DNA from: CBDBZL01 sp031399025
GTDB lineage: Bacteria > Pseudomonadota > Alphaproteobacteria > Sphingomonadales > Sphingomonadaceae
DNA: 64,000 nt
NCBI GenBank assembly: GCA_031399025.1
Contig: JANNOJ010000052.1
Coordinates: forward strand, 1-64,000
Reading direction: 5' to 3'
This document shows, piece after piece, positions 1-8,437 of the stretch. Both the position numbers and the translations under genes were made by a program. Every line of letters begins with the position of its first letter. Within the stretch, counting starts at the first letter, position 1. The notes beneath the pieces are model-generated. The model ran no database searches, had not been told where the DNA came from, and saw only the letters and a program-made list of their open reading frames with translations.

Positions 1-138
1 GACGAAGGCGATCAGGTCACCGGCACTGGATGGGCCGATCTGCGCGAAGATGGCTGGCTCGAAGGCGAAATCGCCTACAATAATGGCGACGACACCTCAT
101 TCATCGCTAAACCGTGGCCTTTTTCAGCGGCCTGTTAG
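1..138 (+). CDS. 3' end of an unidentified gene (partial)
   Basis: An open frame runs from the window edge to a TAG at 136-138 and encodes 45 residues, including WADLREDGWLEGEI and NNGDDTSFIA. The acidic, repetitive W-x-D-L-x-x-D-G-x-L-E-G-E pattern looks like a true protein C-terminus, but I cannot assign a family. The FkbM-like frame follows in the same phase immediately after the stop, so the gene may itself end at a recombination junction. The start lies outside the window. Confidence 0.45.
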   Translation, partial: DEGDQVTGTGWADLREDGWLEGEIAYNNGDDTSFIAKPWPFSAAC

Positions 139-165
139 TGCAGTGCGACACCCTACCGGAGCCGA

Positions 166-675
166 ATGCTGGTGCTGCCGGTGAGGAACCAAAGCATCTA
201 CGTCCGTACGGGAGACAGCGATTTCGACACTGTGCGGCAGGTCTTTCGCAACCAGGACTATGCCTGGGTCATCCGTTTGCGAAGCCTATCGGCGGCCTTG
301 CTACGATACGAAGCTATCTTAGCCTCGGGCAGGCGGCCGGTGATCATCGACGCTGGAGCCAACATTGGCGCGGCGTCACTGTGGTTCAATCAGCAATATC
401 CCGAAGGGACCGTGGTTGCGATCGAACCCGATCCAGAGAACGTCGTACTGCTGAAGCGCAACGCGCAGGGTCGAGATATCGTCGTCTGGGATGCCGCCAT
501 CCGTAGCGAGGACGGTTTCGTCGCGGTGCATAATGAAGGCGCGTTATGGGGCGTGCAGACCACCCGCTCGGATACCGGCCTGAGTATCGTGACCGTCGAA
601 CAGGCGCTCGCGGCGATGCCGATTGGCGAACTGTTTATCGTTAAGGTCGACATTGAAGGTTTGAAAGCGATCTCT
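166..675 (+). pseudogene. FkbM-family methyltransferase, 3'-truncated
   Basis: The frame carries the FkbM SAM-methyltransferase core: motif I as VIIDAGANIGAASLWF, an acidic pair in VVAIEPDPENVVLLKRN, and the late motif FIVKVDIEG. After VDIEG the sequence stops resembling the family: the remaining roughly 40 codons to 786 are antisense to a RepA/ParA remnant. The gene was therefore cut at about position 675. The 5' end is also doubtful because the frame is continuous back to the stop at 138 and no ribosome binding site is visible. FkbM enzymes O-methylate sugars of surface glycans, which fits the nearby polysaccharide locus. Confidence 0.7.
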
Positions 676-1290
676 TTGCACCGGGAACAGGGCGGGGCCG
701 AAGCTCTGCTCATGATCGCTCGCACCATCTTCTGGCTTGGATCGCCCGCATCGACGCGCGAGCACAGCAACCACACGAAGCTGTAATCGACGTCGATCCC
801 CGCCTCGCCCAGCTGGCCGAGCACCTGGTGCATCATCGAGAGAAATTGCACCGTGGAACAGAAATCGGGTGTGATCGCCGCTAGCGCCACCAGCAGCGGA
901 TTGGCTGCCTGCATCGCTGCCCGGGGATCGTGCCTAGCGCCGACGGCGGATTGAGGATCACCATGTCATAAGTGCGGGCAAGGTCTGTCAGCCCCTGGCG
1001 AAGCTTGCGGAAGCGGGCGGCCAGAACGCTTTGTCCGTCGGCCCCGACGGCTGCCATCTCATACTCGACATCAAACAGTTCGAGGTTCGAGGGGATCAGA
1101 TCCACGTTTGGCAAGGGCGTGCGCTTGACGGCATGGGCGAAATCGGCCTGTGTGGGGACGATTGAGAGATAGGGGTAGAGCGTCTCCTCGCGAGTGATGT
1201 TGAAAATGCGGGTTGAAGCCGAACAGCGTGGCGGTTGTAGCCTGGCTATCGGGGCCTCGCACTCGTGCGAAGAAAAGCAAAAGTATTTTC
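676..1290 (-). pseudogene. Plasmid RepA/ParA-type partition ATPase remnant, multiply frameshifted
   Basis: Minus-strand pieces in different frames line up as one RepA/ParA-like protein. In order they are DSQATTATLFGFNPHFQ near 1230-1275, then YPYLSIVPTQADFAHAVK continuing into NVDLIPSNLELFDVEYEM (about 1050-1190), the Walker-B-like stretch YDMVILNPPSALGTI (about 930-975), then FCSTVQFLSMMHQVL and DYSFVWLLCSR (about 740-870), ending in FGPALFPV at 679-703. At least three frame changes are needed, the Walker A region is missing, and the C-terminus is lost at the junction with the FkbM fragment. It is a dead replicon-partition gene, implying past plasmid integration. Confidence 0.75.
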
Positions 1291-1329
1291 AATAACGATA
1301 TACAAATTGGGTTCTATAAACGATAAGTT

Positions 1330-2622
1330 CTACTTGGCGCCGATTCCCCTAACGATCACACCGACAGTCCGGAAGGCTATCAATATATCGAGCCAGTACG
1401 AAAAGTTCTTTATGTAATAGAAGTCATACTGAAGTTTGTTGTCAATATCGCCCAAATTAGTGACGTGACCTTGGTTTACCTGTGCCCATCCAGTGAGGCC
1501 AGGGCGGACGATGTGCCGATAAGAATAGAAAGGGATCTCGCGCTCGTACCACCGGCTGAGCGGGATTGCTTCGGGCCGCGGGCCGATCCAGCTCATATGC
1601 CCGGCCAGGATGTTGAATACCTGTGGTAGTTCGTCAATTCGGGTGCGTCGCAGAAACGCACCCACCCTCGTTATGCGCGGATCGTTCTCGGTGGTCATAG
1701 CCCGCATCCGCTCGCCCTCCTCGTCGTCGATTGCACTGTCGCAGCGCATTGTGCGGAACTTCGCCACGCGAAAACTCTGCCCGCGATAGCCCAGTCGCTC
1801 CTGACGGAACAAAACCGGGCCGCGGGAATCGAACCGAATGGCGAGCGCCACGAGCGCAAAGGGTACCATCAACAAGGGTGCGAGCAGCAGCGCAGCCAGG
1901 GTATCCAGCGCCCGCTTTGCCCGAATATAGGACATGTTGGGCAACAGCGAGCCGAAACTGTTTTCCGACAGGTGCTCGACCCGGACCTTGCCCGTTGCCG
2001 CCTCATAGACCTGCTTGTAGTGGAACACTGGTATGCCCCCCAGTGCAGCCTGGGCCAGCATTCGCTCCCAAGCCGCGGGCATGTCGTAGTGCAGGTCGGC
2101 AACCAAGATTGCACCGCGCTGTAAGGGAAGGATGGGTTCGATCATCGGAACCGAGACAATGCCAAATTCGGTTAGGCGATCAATTCTGCCACCAGGGACC
2201 GTGTAGAAGACGTTGGCATCTGAGCGAATGGCATAAACCATGAATACCATATAAGCGAGAATCGAAGAGGCAAAATTAAGAGTTAAAACAGCAACAGAAT
2301 AATCAATTCTTGTGACAAGAACAAGCAAAGCCGCTAGCCCGAAGCTTAAACTGAAACCTGGAACTACTGAGCCCAATTGCTTCACACCAGGATAGGTGTT
2401 TACCTTTCGCGCTAGTAATAGTCCGCCAGAGGCGGCAAACAGAGAGGCGATGATGCTGTTGACAGCAGGTTCGTTGGTTACCAAGCGCCCCAAATCGGCC
2501 GAGAAGTATAAAATCGGGGGTAGCAGCGCGCCGAAGGTTAGGCAGACGAAAGCCTGCAAACTGAAAGACCGCCACCACGTGCGGTTGTCATGCACGAGGG
2601 TCGCTTGTGGAGACATCAGCAT
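1330..2622 (-). CDS. Polyprenyl-phosphate sugar phosphotransferase (initiating enzyme, WbaP/GumD type)
   Basis: Transfers a sugar-1-phosphate from a nucleotide sugar to undecaprenyl phosphate, the first membrane step of exopolysaccharide repeat-unit assembly. The 430-aa protein has several N-terminal membrane segments and a C-terminal bacterial sugar-transferase domain (roughly residues 235-430) with RALDTLAALLLAPLL, GPVLFRQERLG, FRVAKFRTM, DELPQVFNIL, WIGPRPE and VRPGLTGWAQV. I chose the MLMS start at 2622 because the truncated paralogue at 23.4-23.7 kb begins with the same MLMS; a longer frame to 2772 exists but its extra sequence is basic and unlike the family. No strong ribosome binding site is visible. 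The preferred sugar cannot be told from sequence. Confidence 0.9.
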   Translation of the reverse strand: MLMSPQATLVHDNRTWWRSFSLQAFVCLTFGALLPPILYFSADLGRLVTNEPAVNSIIASLFAASGGLLLARKVNTYPGVKQLGSVVPGFSLSFGLAALLVLVTRIDYSVAVLTLNFASSILAYMVFMVYAIRSDANVFYTVPGGRIDRLTEFGIVSVPMIEPILPLQRGAILVADLHYDMPAAWERMLAQAALGGIPVFHYKQVYEAATGKVRVEHLSENSFGSLLPNMSYIRAKRALDTLAALLLAPLLMVPFALVALAIRFDSRGPVLFRQERLGYRGQSFRVAKFRTMRCDSAIDDEEGERMRAMTTENDPRITRVGAFLRRTRIDELPQVFNILAGHMSWIGPRPEAIPLSRWYEREIPFYSYRHIVRPGLTGWAQVNQGHVTNLGDIDNKLQYDFYYIKNFSYWLDILIAFRTVGVIVRGIGAK

Positions 2623-2999
2623 TCGAGAGGATCCGCGATTGTGCAATGCCACATTGCGCCTGTAGCTTCGGCATGTCGAGTGAACAACCGCGCTGCGTCT
2701 CCGCCTTGAGTTACGCAAAAGTCTGGTCGGCGGACGCGAATCTTTCCGCTGACCAAGTGCCCAAAGCTTCATTGGTGAGCAGGTCGCCAGGTTACATATG
2801 GTGGCAGCAGTGAGCTCATGCGCGATCTGATCAAGGGGCAGGATTGTGAGCCGCTGTGGGTCGATTCCTTGTGGTTTGGGATCCTCACTTGATGGGGGCG
2901 TACTTCGCCTGAAGCAAAGTACCCCGGATCGTATAGGCGATCAATCGAAGCCCCGGTAATGCATCTCCTCAACGCCGCGCGGCCTGTCAGATCGCGAGC
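2623..2999. other. Intergenic stretch, nothing convincing
   Basis: About 380 bases between the sugar transferase and a decayed minus-strand gene. It contains only short frames without recognisable motifs or good ribosome binding sites. The minus-strand promoter of the sugar transferase should lie here, but I cannot point to one. Confidence 0.4.
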
Positions 3000-3510
3000 T
3001 CATGGGCGCAAGTTGTTGGCGACAAGGGCGATGTGCGGCACGGAGCCGGATGCGCTTGTAGTCAGCGCTTCGATCGAACGCGGCACATCGATGTCAATCT
3101 CATTTCGGCTTGCAAGGTGGTGCAGCATGATGATGGCGGTAGTCAGCACATCCGCCCGCACCTGCTCATCGACCTCGACCCATTTTGCGGTTCCAGACTA
3201 GGCGATCGATCGACTTCGACTGTGACGGCTTGGCTCGAATGGAGGCTGCAGCGTATTCCGGCAGGTGCATGTTCTCGGCGCCGGCGGTGACGTCCGAACA
3301 CAGGTCGATACGCGTGCGTGTATGCGGGTTCAGGTCAAGCAGCCGCGCCGGGACCAGAAGGCCGAACTCGCAGGCGCTGCGGCGCAGCACCGTAAACTCC
3401 TTAGCTTCTCCTCCCAGGTGACGAGCGTTGCTTCCGACATGGCGTCCAGCTGGACAAACACCGCCGCGACCATCTCCTCTCTCGTGAGTGCGGTTTTACC
3501 TGATTTGCAT
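3000..3510 (-). pseudogene. Decayed unidentified gene, at least two frameshifts
   Basis: Three successive minus-strand frames read like one protein. The first (about 3400-3510) has MVAAVFVQLDAMSEATLV and TWEEKLRSL; the second (3200-3390) has FGLLVPARLLDLNPHTRTRI and LPEYAAASI; the third (3000-3180) has VEVDEQVRADVLTTAIIM, IDVPRSIEAL and GSVPHIALVANNLRP, then TGA at 3002-3000. Residue use is protein-like in each, and the frame changes fall near 3390 and 3190. I do not recognise the family. Its position beside the RepA remnant suggests the same decayed mobile segment. Confidence 0.5.
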
Positions 3511-3540
3511 AACCTGAGGCACTTCCGTAGGAGCCCTTTC

Positions 3541-4023
3541 ATGGATAGTGGAGTTGGTGTGGCACGAAACCGATCGCACTTGGCACTGATCGCCTGTACG
3601 CTGTTCCCTACCGCGTCGGCCTGCTCACAAGCCGATCCTTCGCGCCAAGCAAATGAATTGAACGAAGCGCGGCGGGAATTCAGCGCTGCCGAAAAGGCAG
3701 CAGCGCGATCCCTGTCGGTCCTTGCAGTTAATGATGCTGCGAATGCCAACGACGACCCGTTTGAACGGGCGGTTCGCTGCCATGCGGCACTGGGAGGCTT
3801 GCGCGCGGAGTTTGGCAGCAGCGAGGTTCTAGGTGAGGCGCAACTTGCGGAGTTGGTTTCGGCTGAACGCTATTTTGAACAGCGCGTGCAGGAGGAAGGC
3901 GCGGCAGCCGGCCGGCGGCGGGCGCAGATCGGCGTCGCCATCCGCGAGGCAGAGCAACAGCGGCCCGGTATCGCAGACGAGCTCCGCATTGCGCTCAACT
4001 GCGTGCGCCAGACTCAATCGTAG
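3541..4023 (+). CDS. Predicted lipoprotein of unknown function
   Basis: 160 aa. The start at 3541 has a good ribosome binding site (TAGGAG, 3528-3533). The N-terminus (MDSGVGVARNRSHLALIACT then FPTASACSQ) looks like a lipoprotein signal with lipidation at the Cys of ASAC. The rest is charged and probably helical (NELNEARREFSAAEKAAARS; RYFEQRVQEEGAAAGRRRAQ), with two cysteines. It is convergent with the glycosyltransferase ending at 4076. No family recognised; a periplasmic helical lipoprotein is the most that can be said. Confidence 0.6.
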   Translation: MDSGVGVARNRSHLALIACTLFPTASACSQADPSRQANELNEARREFSAAEKAAARSLSVLAVNDAANANDDPFERAVRCHAALGGLRAEFGSSEVLGEAQLAELVSAERYFEQRVQEEGAAAGRRRAQIGVAIREAEQQRPGIADELRIALNCVRQTQS

Positions 4024-4075
4024 CCCCCTGCAGCGTCCAAGCGGGGAAACGGTATGCGCGATGCTGCCGCTCGGC

Positions 4076-4918
4076 TCAGTGCGGAGACTGGCCCAACCGC
4101 GCGCCCTGTGGATCGGCAAGGCGCGCCAGCGCGCGGCGGTTGAACGCGGCGCGTTGCGGATCCAGAAACCAGCCCCATTTATTGAAGTATCGCGCTAGGT
4201 TGACCACCTTGCTGACTTTGCTCCGCCAGCCCAGCGACTGGCTACGATATTCATGGAACACTGTGACTGCGGGGACAAACATCGTCCGATGGCGGGCGTG
4301 AATCCGCCGGGAAAGATCGGCGTCTTCCCCGTACATGAAGAAGCGCTCGTCAAAGCCGCCGACCTCCTCGATCACCGAGCGCCGCAGCAGCATGAAGCAG
4401 CCGGAAAGAAAGGGAAACTCAGCGACTGCGGCGTAATCCCAGTCCCGGAATTCATAACGATCGTTGCGCTGCGCGACCCAGCGTGAGCGGCCGAAAAATC
4501 CACGCCCGAACACATCCGCCGGGTGCGGCAGGAGCCGGCACAGGTGTTGTATCGACCCATCAGGATAGCACACCCGCGGCATGGCCAGTCCTGCATCTCG
4601 GTGACGATCCATGAAGGCCAGCAGGCCCGGCAGGACCTCCGGGCCGAAGACCAAATCGGTGTTGAGGATGGCGTGATAATCGCTCTTGTGGCTAAGGGAG
4701 AAGGCGAGGTTGTGGGCCGAGCCGTAGCCGAGATTGCTGCCCGGACGAATGACGTGGACGCCGGCATCGACCAATGAGGGCAGCGGGTTGGGCAGTGGGC
4801 TGTTGTCCACCAGCACGATCCGGGCATCGACCGGTGATGCCTGGACCTGCGCGACTGCCCGAGCGACTTCCTCAACGGCGGTCTTATAGAGCACGAACGA
4901 GACAGTCAGCCGTGCCAT
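4076..4918 (-). CDS. Family 2 glycosyltransferase
   Basis: 280-aa GT-A glycosyltransferase. It has the N-terminal strand LTVSFVLYKT, nucleotide-binding VLVDNSPLPNPLP, NLGYGSAHNLAF, the DxD-like ILNTDLVFGPEVL, a substrate segment FLSGCFMLLRRSVIEEVGGF and the catalytic-base region FFMYGEDADLSRRI. It resembles rhamnosyl- or galactosyl-type transferases of O-antigen loci, but donor and acceptor are not readable. ATG 4918 lies one base beyond the stop of the upstream beta-helix gene (4920), so the two are probably co-transcribed. Confidence 0.88.
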   Translation of the reverse strand: MARLTVSFVLYKTAVEEVARAVAQVQASPVDARIVLVDNSPLPNPLPSLVDAGVHVIRPGSNLGYGSAHNLAFSLSHKSDYHAILNTDLVFGPEVLPGLLAFMDRHRDAGLAMPRVCYPDGSIQHLCRLLPHPADVFGRGFFGRSRWVAQRNDRYEFRDWDYAAVAEFPFLSGCFMLLRRSVIEEVGGFDERFFMYGEDADLSRRIHARHRTMFVPAVTVFHEYRSQSLGWRSKVSKVVNLARYFNKWGWFLDPQRAAFNRRALARLADPQGARLGQSPH

Positions 4919-4919
4919 G

Positions 4920-6443
4920 CTACAACACACTCACATTCATCGCTGGTGAGCCGGACTGGCTGAGATCAAGCGTGAACCATAAGGCGTGCACGCCGCCCGC
5001 GGCGGCTGCGTTGCCCAGCGCAAGGCGCACCCCGCCCTCGTGCTGGAGAATATCCACCGGACCGGATGCGATAGAGCGCGCTGGCACCGAACGGGCGGAC
5101 GTGGGCCTAAGGACGAAATCGAGGGGGACCAGCACCCGCCGCAGGGGCTCTCCCTCGCCCGGATCCAAGAACAGTTCCATTCGGCCCCAGACCCGCCTGG
5201 CGCCCTCCGCCAGCGCTACGGTGAAGAGCCCTTCGCGCGCCTGCGCCACAGTGAAGCTGCGCGAGGCGAGGACTGCTCGGCCGGCATCACGCTGCTGCCA
5301 CACGGTGCCGCCCGGCTGTAGATTGTGGTTGTTCCCCGCCATCAGCGAATTGGCCGGGCCGGTCATGGGAACGTGAAAAAAGTTGTTGGTGAAGGATACC
5401 AGATCATCGGCACAATCAAATCGATAGACGCCCGGCCCGCCACCAGGGGCCGCACCCGTGCCGGTGAACTTGCACGCAGTGAAGCCGATTCCCGAGGCCC
5501 CGCGCGAGCGCAGCAGGATCTCGTGTGTGGTTTCGAAGTAGACGCTCTCGAAGGTGATCGCCTGCGCGTAGGCACCGCCGGTTTCGATGTCGATCGTCGC
5601 CTTGCCCGCTGTCACCCCGGCCTCCATGCTTCCCCCCAACATTACGAAGCCGTCCACGCCCCGCAACCGGACGAACGCATCGCTGTGGCGACCGAGGCGA
5701 GTATTTATCAGGTGGACCGAATTGCAGGGAAAGCCGCGGACATGCAGGCTGAAGCGCCCGTCCATCAGGTGGCAATCGCGGATCACGCAGGTCTGCAGCG
5801 TACTGAATTCGAGGTTGGCCTCGGTTTGCAGATTGGTCGTCACCCCGTCGATGACGATTCCGGCGACTTCCCGCGAGGCATCGACCTTGAGCGCGTGCGT
5901 GCCTCCGTTGAGCGTCAGATCGCGGATTGTCACGTAGAGAAAGGCGACCGAATCCTTATTCGCCAGCTGAGGCGCATCAAGCGCCCAGTTCTGGTTGTCG
6001 ATCACGCTGCCGTTGCGCGATTCTCCTTGTAGAGTGATACCGCTCGGCAGTCGTAGCGTGTCGGAGATGATGAAGCGACCGACGGGGATGACGACCGCTC
6101 CGCCGCCCGGCTCGGCCGCGTCGAGCGCCGCCTGGATGCCCGCCCAGTCAAGCGATTGCTCGAGCCGTTCGGCGAAAGGATAGACCGCGCGCGCCTCGGC
6201 GAGGGTGCCGAAACGATCGGACAGGAAGCGGACCTGCCCATCGCCGGAAGCGCCGAAGGAGCGTGGGCAGATACCCGGGGTGCGGGCAGAGGTAGGTGCG
6301 AGAGTCGCCGATCCCTGCACGGGCTGCTGCGACAGGGCAATGCCGGGCAGCACCGCCAGCATGCCGGCACCGGTACCCGAGCCGATCAGCACCGCCCGGC
6401 GTGTGGCCGCGTTCCCGACACCCGCTTCATCGCTTTTCCGCAC
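4920..6443 (-). CDS. Tat-exported right-handed beta-helix (pectate-lyase-like) protein
   Basis: About 507 aa. A twin-arginine-type signal (TRRAVLIG, then GAGMLAVLPGIALSQ) precedes a domain typical of pectate-lyase-superfamily proteins: ICPRSFGASGDGQ, then DWAGIQAALDAA, GGGAVVIPVGRFIISDTL and GITLQGESRNGSVI, followed by imperfect beta-helix rungs. Such proteins cleave or bind polysaccharides in the periplasm or outside; here it probably trims or modifies the locus product. I chose GTG 6443, which leaves a normal Tat signal; the frame is open to TTG 6503. The divergent glycosyltransferase starts at 6509, so the shared upstream region is only about 65 bases. Confidence 0.8.
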   Translation of the reverse strand: MRKSDEAGVGNAATRRAVLIGSGTGAGMLAVLPGIALSQQPVQGSATLAPTSARTPGICPRSFGASGDGQVRFLSDRFGTLAEARAVYPFAERLEQSLDWAGIQAALDAAEPGGGAVVIPVGRFIISDTLRLPSGITLQGESRNGSVIDNQNWALDAPQLANKDSVAFLYVTIRDLTLNGGTHALKVDASREVAGIVIDGVTTNLQTEANLEFSTLQTCVIRDCHLMDGRFSLHVRGFPCNSVHLINTRLGRHSDAFVRLRGVDGFVMLGGSMEAGVTAGKATIDIETGGAYAQAITFESVYFETTHEILLRSRGASGIGFTACKFTGTGAAPGGGPGVYRFDCADDLVSFTNNFFHVPMTGPANSLMAGNNHNLQPGGTVWQQRDAGRAVLASRSFTVAQAREGLFTVALAEGARRVWGRMELFLDPGEGEPLRRVLVPLDFVLRPTSARSVPARSIASGPVDILQHEGGVRLALGNAAAAGGVHALWFTLDLSQSGSPAMNVSVL

Positions 6444-6508
6444 ACACCCATTCCCATACCTTGCCTCGATTGTGCCCCTGCCGTAATCGGCGGCCCCGGA
6501 CAACCGCG

Positions 6509-7402
6509 ATGCGGCGCAAGATGAACCATCGTTTCCGACCCATCGTGGTGCTGTTTCATCCCGACGACGATGCTATCGCATCTTTGATCGCGTTGGGGGA
6601 ACGCTGGCGGCTAATCGCAGTGGTCAATGCAATCGACGAGCGCCGTCTAGCCCGAGTGCGTGAGGCAGGCATCGAGATCTTGCTCAACAACGACAATATC
6701 GGGCTGGCGCGGGCCTTCAACCAGGGCATGGAGCGGGCCTTCGCCCAGGGGGCGGATCATGTGATCCTGCTAGACCAGGACACACGCCCTCCGCCCACCA
6801 TGCCGGACGAACTGCTCGAACGGGCCGATCGGTTTATCGCGGGCGGCGGTGCGCTTGGTTGCCTCGGTCCCAGGCCGGTGGACCGCAAGCGGCCCGGGGC
6901 GGCGACAAGCGCCCGGCACGCCGGCCTGATCGACAGCAGGACGAGTCTGGTGCCGGTGGCAACGATCATCTCCTCGGGAATGGTTATCCCGCGCACGGCG
7001 TTTGAGCGGGTCGGCGGGATGTGGAACGAGCTGTTCATCGACCATGTCGACCATGAATGGTGCTTCCGGGCGGCGAACGCGGGCTTGGCTGTGATGATCG
7101 CTCCGGATATCGTGATGCCGCACAACATGGGCGATGCGGGAATCGAGTTTCTCGGCCGCTACAAACCGATCCACCGTAGTTCCTTTCGCCACTATCATCT
7201 TGTTCGAAACACCTTGTGGCTGGTGCGTTGTTCCTTCATTCCGCGCCGATGGCGTATCGTGGAAGCGGCCAAGCTGGGGTATCGACTGCCTATCTATCTG
7301 GCCTTCGGGACGGCGCGTGGACGCAGTCTGGCGGCCATCGCGCAAGGCCTGCGCCACGGTCTCAGCCGCAAGCGGATGAGCAGCAAGACCTTGTTCGCGT
7401 AG
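6509..7402 (+). CDS. Family 2 glycosyltransferase, rhamnosyltransferase-like
   Basis: 297 aa. It shows PIVVLFHPDDD at the N-terminus, LLNNDNIGLARAFNQGMERA, the donor-binding HVILLDQDTRPPP, TIISSGMVIPRTAFERVGG and DHVDHEWCFRAANAG. The LDQD and D-x-x-D-x-E-W-C pattern is typical of rhamnosyltransferases of O-antigen/EPS clusters. ATG 6509 or ATG 6521 could start it. The putative polymerase gene directly follows and appears to overlap its 3' end. Confidence 0.87.
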   Translation: MRRKMNHRFRPIVVLFHPDDDAIASLIALGERWRLIAVVNAIDERRLARVREAGIEILLNNDNIGLARAFNQGMERAFAQGADHVILLDQDTRPPPTMPDELLERADRFIAGGGALGCLGPRPVDRKRPGAATSARHAGLIDSRTSLVPVATIISSGMVIPRTAFERVGGMWNELFIDHVDHEWCFRAANAGLAVMIAPDIVMPHNMGDAGIEFLGRYKPIHRSSFRHYHLVRNTLWLVRCSFIPRRWRIVEAAKLGYRLPIYLAFGTARGRSLAAIAQGLRHGLSRKRMSSKTLFA

Positions 7403-8427
7403 CAAGCGAAGGCAATCGCCTCATCTACACGTTCGTCTGGGTTGCGCTCGCGCTCACGACCATCGTCCTGCACGCCATCTTTGATGCGATGCAATTTTCG
7501 GATTCGCGGGCTTACGCGGGGCTGATCGGCTCAACTCATTATTTCCTGCCACAGAACTGGTGGGTGTTCGAGCCTTTTTCCAAGGTGCTGTTCCTTGTCC
7601 TGATGGATCTCACACAAGATCTGGAACGCTCGGTCGCCGGAGGCCACTTCTTCATCAGTGTCGTCTGCCTGTTGGGTTTCCTGGCCATCTTCCCACCCAG
7701 GCAGGGCAACTGGCGAGGCCTGCTGATGGCCTTTGCTCTGTTCGGTCCCCAGCTCGCCTTCGTCACCATCCGCGCGACGCCGGCCTATATACTGGCGGCA
7801 ATTGCTGTTCTTGAGGCGGCGCGCGGGCGGCACCGCTCCTTTGCCTGGCTTGTCGGAGCCGGGCTGTTCCATGTGTCCAGCGCGCTGGCGCTCGTTCCCA
7901 TAATGGCCCTGCTGTTTCGCTCCTATTTCGGAGCACTGCAGCGCCTGCGCGATCCGCGGATTCTGCTTTCGGTGCTGTTCTTTCTGGGGCTGATGCTTGC
8001 CCTTGCCAGCCCGATCATTTTCTCTAGCGCACAGGTTGTCTTGGAAAGCATCCCGTTCCTAAGCAAATACACTGTATTCTTGGTTGGCCTTTCCGATGAG
8101 GGCGGAATTTCAACTATTCAGACATTTGCTTTCGGTCACTTCGTATTGCTTGCCGGGATTACTGTATTCTTCTTTTTTTATATCGTCATAAACGATCCAA
8201 TAACTCGAAAATCCTCAATTTTTGTCGTTGTGGGTTTTTTGGTCTATGCGCTGATGTTCTTTGCTTTTTCCCCGATCGCCGCCTTTCGTCAGACCCTTTT
8301 CTGGATGCTGCCCGCGCTCAGCCTGTTTCCATGGCATCGCGTGGGCTGGAGCGGGCCAGGGCAAATTCCGTTCCTCGCGCTGGTACTCGGGATTTTCGCC
8401 TTCCAGTTCGATCGGGTGCTGGTCTGA
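7249..8427 (+). CDS. EpsG-like polysaccharide polymerase (Wzy-type membrane protein)
   Basis: A polytopic membrane protein with about ten hydrophobic segments, for example LIYTFVWVALALTTIVL, FFISVVCLLGFLAIF, ILLSVLFFLGLMLALASPII and FVVVGFLVYALMFFAF. After the first segment it has the EpsG-type motif SDSRAYAGLI. It probably polymerises repeat units at the periplasmic face. The start is unclear: no ATG/GTG/TTG lies between the first membrane segment and ATG 7249 (or GTG 7216), both about 150-190 bases inside the preceding gene, so either the overlap is real or the 5' end carries an error. Base composition is visibly lower in GC at 8030-8260. Confidence 0.72.
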   Translation: MAYRGSGQAGVSTAYLSGLRDGAWTQSGGHRARPAPRSQPQADEQQDLVRVASEGNRLIYTFVWVALALTTIVLHAIFDAMQFSDSRAYAGLIGSTHYFLPQNWWVFEPFSKVLFLVLMDLTQDLERSVAGGHFFISVVCLLGFLAIFPPRQGNWRGLLMAFALFGPQLAFVTIRATPAYILAAIAVLEAARGRHRSFAWLVGAGLFHVSSALALVPIMALLFRSYFGALQRLRDPRILLSVLFFLGLMLALASPIIFSSAQVVLESIPFLSKYTVFLVGLSDEGGISTIQTFAFGHFVLLAGITVFFFFYIVINDPITRKSSIFVVVGFLVYALMFFAFSPIAAFRQTLFWMLPALSLFPWHRVGWSGPGQIPFLALVLGIFAFQFDRVLV

Positions 8428-8437
8428 TTGGTCCCGC

